Made by a program: the position numbers and the translations under genes
Shown: positions 61,415 through 64,000 of the stretch, one piece after another
Layout: each line of letters starts with the position of its first letter
How positions within the stretch are numbered: the first letter of the stretch is position 1
The notes under the pieces: model-generated
Seen by the model: only the letters and a program-made list of their open reading frames with translations
Databases searched by the model: none
What the model was told of the DNA's origin: nothing
Source of the DNA: Sthenelais limicola
Taxonomy: Eukaryota; Annelida; Polychaeta; Phyllodocida; Sigalionidae
DNA: 64,000 nt
Assembly (NCBI GenBank): GCA_942159475.1
Contig: OW804096.1
Coordinates: forward strand, 16,578,906-16,642,905
Direction: 5' to 3'

Positions 61415-62560
61415 GCGTTCAAAAAAAGTTGGTGTTATAACACCGGTGCCTTAACACTAACACGGGTGACTAACACGGTGTTAGCGGTAGTGTCCATAAG
61501 CTAACACCGTGTTAGCGCCGGTGTTAGCCAGCACCGGTGTTAGCGCCGGTGTTAGCTAACACCTGCGTTAACACAGGTGTTAGCCAGTACTGGTGTTAAC
61601 GCCGGTGTTAGCGCCGGTGTTAGCTAACACTTATACATTTATACATTTATAATTCGTCTTATAAGAAGCTGAAGCTTTTTTTTTTCATTTTTTTTTTTTA
61701 CTTTTTTTTCATTTTTTTTTCATTTGCGCCACCCTGAATCAAAGGCTCTGTAGATATATTTTGATCATGGAAATCGATTATTGAAACAAAACATACATAC
61801 ATGTATGAACGATACATACTTACACAGATCCATACCATTAAGTTTTATATGTATACATACAACAACACAGATATAAATCGGACAAATTGCAACGATTGGA
61901 AATAGAGGTAGAATTAATGACTCAATCATCCAATGGTATTAGGACAGTCAAATAGATATGTCGGGGTATTTAATACAATTTAAATTGTGTAAAAAGCTTA
62001 AATAGTTTTTGAGTAATGAGCATAAGTATTCGGACATAATTGTAGACATTATTTCGGCGAATAACTTATCCTATAGAGTATATTTTATAGCTACTTTATC
62101 AACGATTGGAAATAGAGGTACTAATAATTGCGCAATATTCATATAAAATTAGGAAAGTCAAATAGATATGTTGGGGTATCTAATACAATTTAAATTGTGT
62201 AAAAGGCTTAAATAGTTTTTGAGTAACGAGCCTAAGTATTCGGACATAATTTTAGACATTATTTCGGCGAATTTAGAGCAGTGAAATAAATTTAAGTGTT
62301 AAATATCGATTGGCCTTAAATGAAAAAAAAACATAGCTAACACCCGGCTAACACGAGGATAGCGCAGGTGTTAGCGCTAACACGAGGATAGCGTGGGTGT
62401 TAGCGCTAACACGAGGATAAGGCTAACACCCCCACTATCCTCGTGTTAGCGCTAACACCCGGCTAACACGAGGATAGCTAACACTCCACTAACCGGTGTG
62501 TTAGCTTTATGGACACGAATTAAACACGGGAGTTAACACCTTTTTTATGAACGCTAGCCC
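61415..62560. mobile_element. Foldback-like DNA transposon inserted in the minisatellite
   Basis: Inverted ends GGCTGGCGTTCAAAAAAAG and (reversed right end) GGCTAGCGTTCATAAAAAAG are flanked by CTG on both sides, a 3-bp duplication confirmed by the intact repeat units (TTACTGGAGTG). Inside each end are many short palindromic words such as GCTAACACCGGTGTTAGC. The core has a direct repeat of about 170 bp (61889-62060 and 62099-62273). No transposase is visible, so it is non-autonomous. Confidence 0.85.
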
Positions 62561-62561
62561 T

Positions 62562-63480
62562 GGAGTGATAGGACCAGTAGGGTCAGGCATGAAGACAAGG
62601 GTTACTTACTGGAGTGATAGGACAGGTAGGGTCAGGCATGAAGACAAGAATGGGTTACTTACTGGAGTGATAGGACCAGTAGGGTCAGGCATGAAGACAA
62701 GGGTTACTTACTGGAGTGATAGGACAGGTAGGGTCGGACATGAAGACAGGAATGGGTTACTTACTGGAGTGATAGGACCAGTAGGGTTGGGCATGAAGAC
62801 AAGGGTTACTTACTGGAGTGATAGGACAGGTAGGGTCAGGCATGAAGACAAGAATGGGTTACTTACTGGAGTGATAGGACCGGTAGGGTCAGGCATGAAG
62901 ACAAGGGTTACTTACTGGAGTGATAGGACAGGTAGGGTCAGGCATGAATACAAGGGTTACTTACTGAAGTGATAGGACCAGTAGGGTCAGGTATGTAGAC
63001 AAGGGTTACTTACTGGAGTGATAGGACCAGTAGGGTCAGGCATGAAGACAAGGGTTACTTACTGGAGTGATAGGACCGGTAGGGTCAGGTATGTAGACAG
63101 GAATGGGTACTTACTGGAGTGATAGGACCAGTAGGGTCAGGCATGAAGACAAGGGTTACTTACTGGAGTGATAGGACCAGTAGGGTCAGGTATGAAGACA
63201 AGGGTTACTTACTGGAGTGATAGGACCAGTAGGGTCAGGTATGTAGACAGGAATGGGTACTTACTGGAGTGATAGGACCAGTAGGGTCAGGCATGAAGAC
63301 AAGGGTTACTTACTGGAGTGATAGGACCAGTAGGGTCAGGCATGAAGACAAGGGTTACTTACTGGAGTGATAGGACCAGTAGGGTCAGGCATGAAGACAA
63401 GGGTTACTTACTGGAGTGATAGGACCAGTAGGGTCAGGTATGAATACAAGTGTTACTTACTGAAGTGATAGGACCAGTAG
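62562..63480. repeat. 49-53-bp splice-donor minisatellite, exon-proximal block (about 18 copies)
   Basis: The same array, cut off from the main block by an inserted inverted-repeat element (61415-62560). Its right end merges into the exon, so the true donor at 63460 is the first of the series. Confidence 0.96.
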
Positions 63481-63576
63481 GGTCGGGCATGTCATCCGTG
63501 TGCCCTACAGACATGCGCTGTGCCTTGTTGTGTGCGGCCCCACAGTTATCATTGGGGCGCGATCTGGACGTATCAT
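63461..63576 (-). CDS. RAPGEF4: Epac (RAPGEF3/4) internal exon: linker between first cAMP domain and DEP domain
   Basis: This is an internal exon of a cAMP-activated Rap exchange factor. The acceptor is TTATTTGCAG and the donor is TCA|GTAAGT. It is 116 bp, enters in phase 2 and leaves in phase 0, and reads DDTSRSRPNDNCGAAHN, ending in DPTGPITS. In EPAC2 a low-complexity linker of this kind precedes a VPSEK motif, and the next exon here starts VPSERLANVGY, so the assignment rests mainly on context and phase. The final 30 nt plus the donor are the founder, or a member, of the minisatellite that fills the following intron. Reading through the donor meets an in-frame stop within nine codons. Confidence 0.8.
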
Positions 63577-64000
63577 CTGCAAATAAGAGAAAACCGGATA
63601 TCAAATTCTGGGAAAGCCATGAGCGTGGTAGGCATCCAATCACTGACATACCATTCTTATCTGAGGCTTTGAGCCTAGACTGAAATGGACTAGGTTGGTT
63701 TATTGAACATAATTCTGCCATGAAATATGCACATACCGGTCAGAAATGCATGTTCATCACCTTATGTTTCGAGTCACAAAAATGTTTGCAAATTGCACGA
63801 AAATATTCCCTGGACGATGCGTATTGTACAAATCAGAGCCCAGCACTGCCCGTGTCAGTTACCGTGCATGCCGGGATTGATTCAGTTTAAATGTGAAATA
63901 CAAACATAGGGACACATTATGTAGAACCTTTCCAGCATTTGTATAAGATATAACAATAATATCTGCTTAATTGAAACAATGTATATCACAAGAACAAAAA

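Noticed and set aside
49744..62972. Repeated plus-strand frames starting MIGPVGSGMKTRV
   Set aside because: They run antisense through the minisatellite. Unit lengths of 49 and 53 bp shift frame between copies, and the sense strand carries the exon-derived donor.
48070..63480. Could the array be a CRISPR?
   Set aside because: Units abut without unique spacers, there are no cas genes, and the setting is a spliced animal gene.

Overview
The window is AT-rich DNA from an animal, very probably a marine invertebrate. The evidence is spliced exons, four eukaryotic nuclear tRNA genes (two with introns), a truncated non-LTR retrotransposon, and a dense layer of short inverted-repeat elements and minisatellites. 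I cannot name the species.

The main gene lies on the minus strand. It is an Epac-type cAMP-regulated guanine nucleotide exchange factor for Rap (RAPGEF3/4 family, closest in its diagnostic residues to RAPGEF4/EPAC2). Eight internal coding exons can be chained with matching splice phases at every junction: 63461-63576, 39239-39467, 35385-35568, 18393-18538, 16060-16136, 15391-15458, 13876-13954 and 11986-12098. They run from the linker after the first cyclic-nucleotide domain, through the DEP domain and the second cyclic-nucleotide domain, to its hinge/lid. The N-terminal exons must lie to the right of the window. The REM, RA and CDC25-type catalytic exons must lie to the left of position 1.

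Layout. 1-12 kb is the intron below the last visible exon. It holds four tRNA genes (Tyr, Ala, Ala, Leu) and an intronless small gene (5705-6091) with a TATA-like box and two histone-type 3' stem-loops. 12-18.5 kb holds five Epac exons and two minisatellites. 18.5-35.4 kb is a repeat-rich intron with a 56-bp minisatellite, a retrotransposon and a foldback-like inverted pair of 69-bp repeat arrays. 35.4-39.5 kb holds the DEP exons. 39.5-63.5 kb is a 24-kb intron with a 1.75-kb polypyrimidine block and about 14 kb of a 49-53-bp minisatellite.

The most striking observations are two. First, two different exons have had their own exon end plus 5' splice site amplified into minisatellites (about 23 copies of 50 bp and about 280 copies of 49-53 bp), so hundreds of consensus splice donors sit downstream of the true ones. 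Second, the small gene at 5705-6091 has a replication-dependent-histone style 3' end but does not encode a recognisable histone. At least two elements (45294-46642 and 61415-62560) also appear to form one foldback-like DNA transposon group with 3-bp CWG target duplications.
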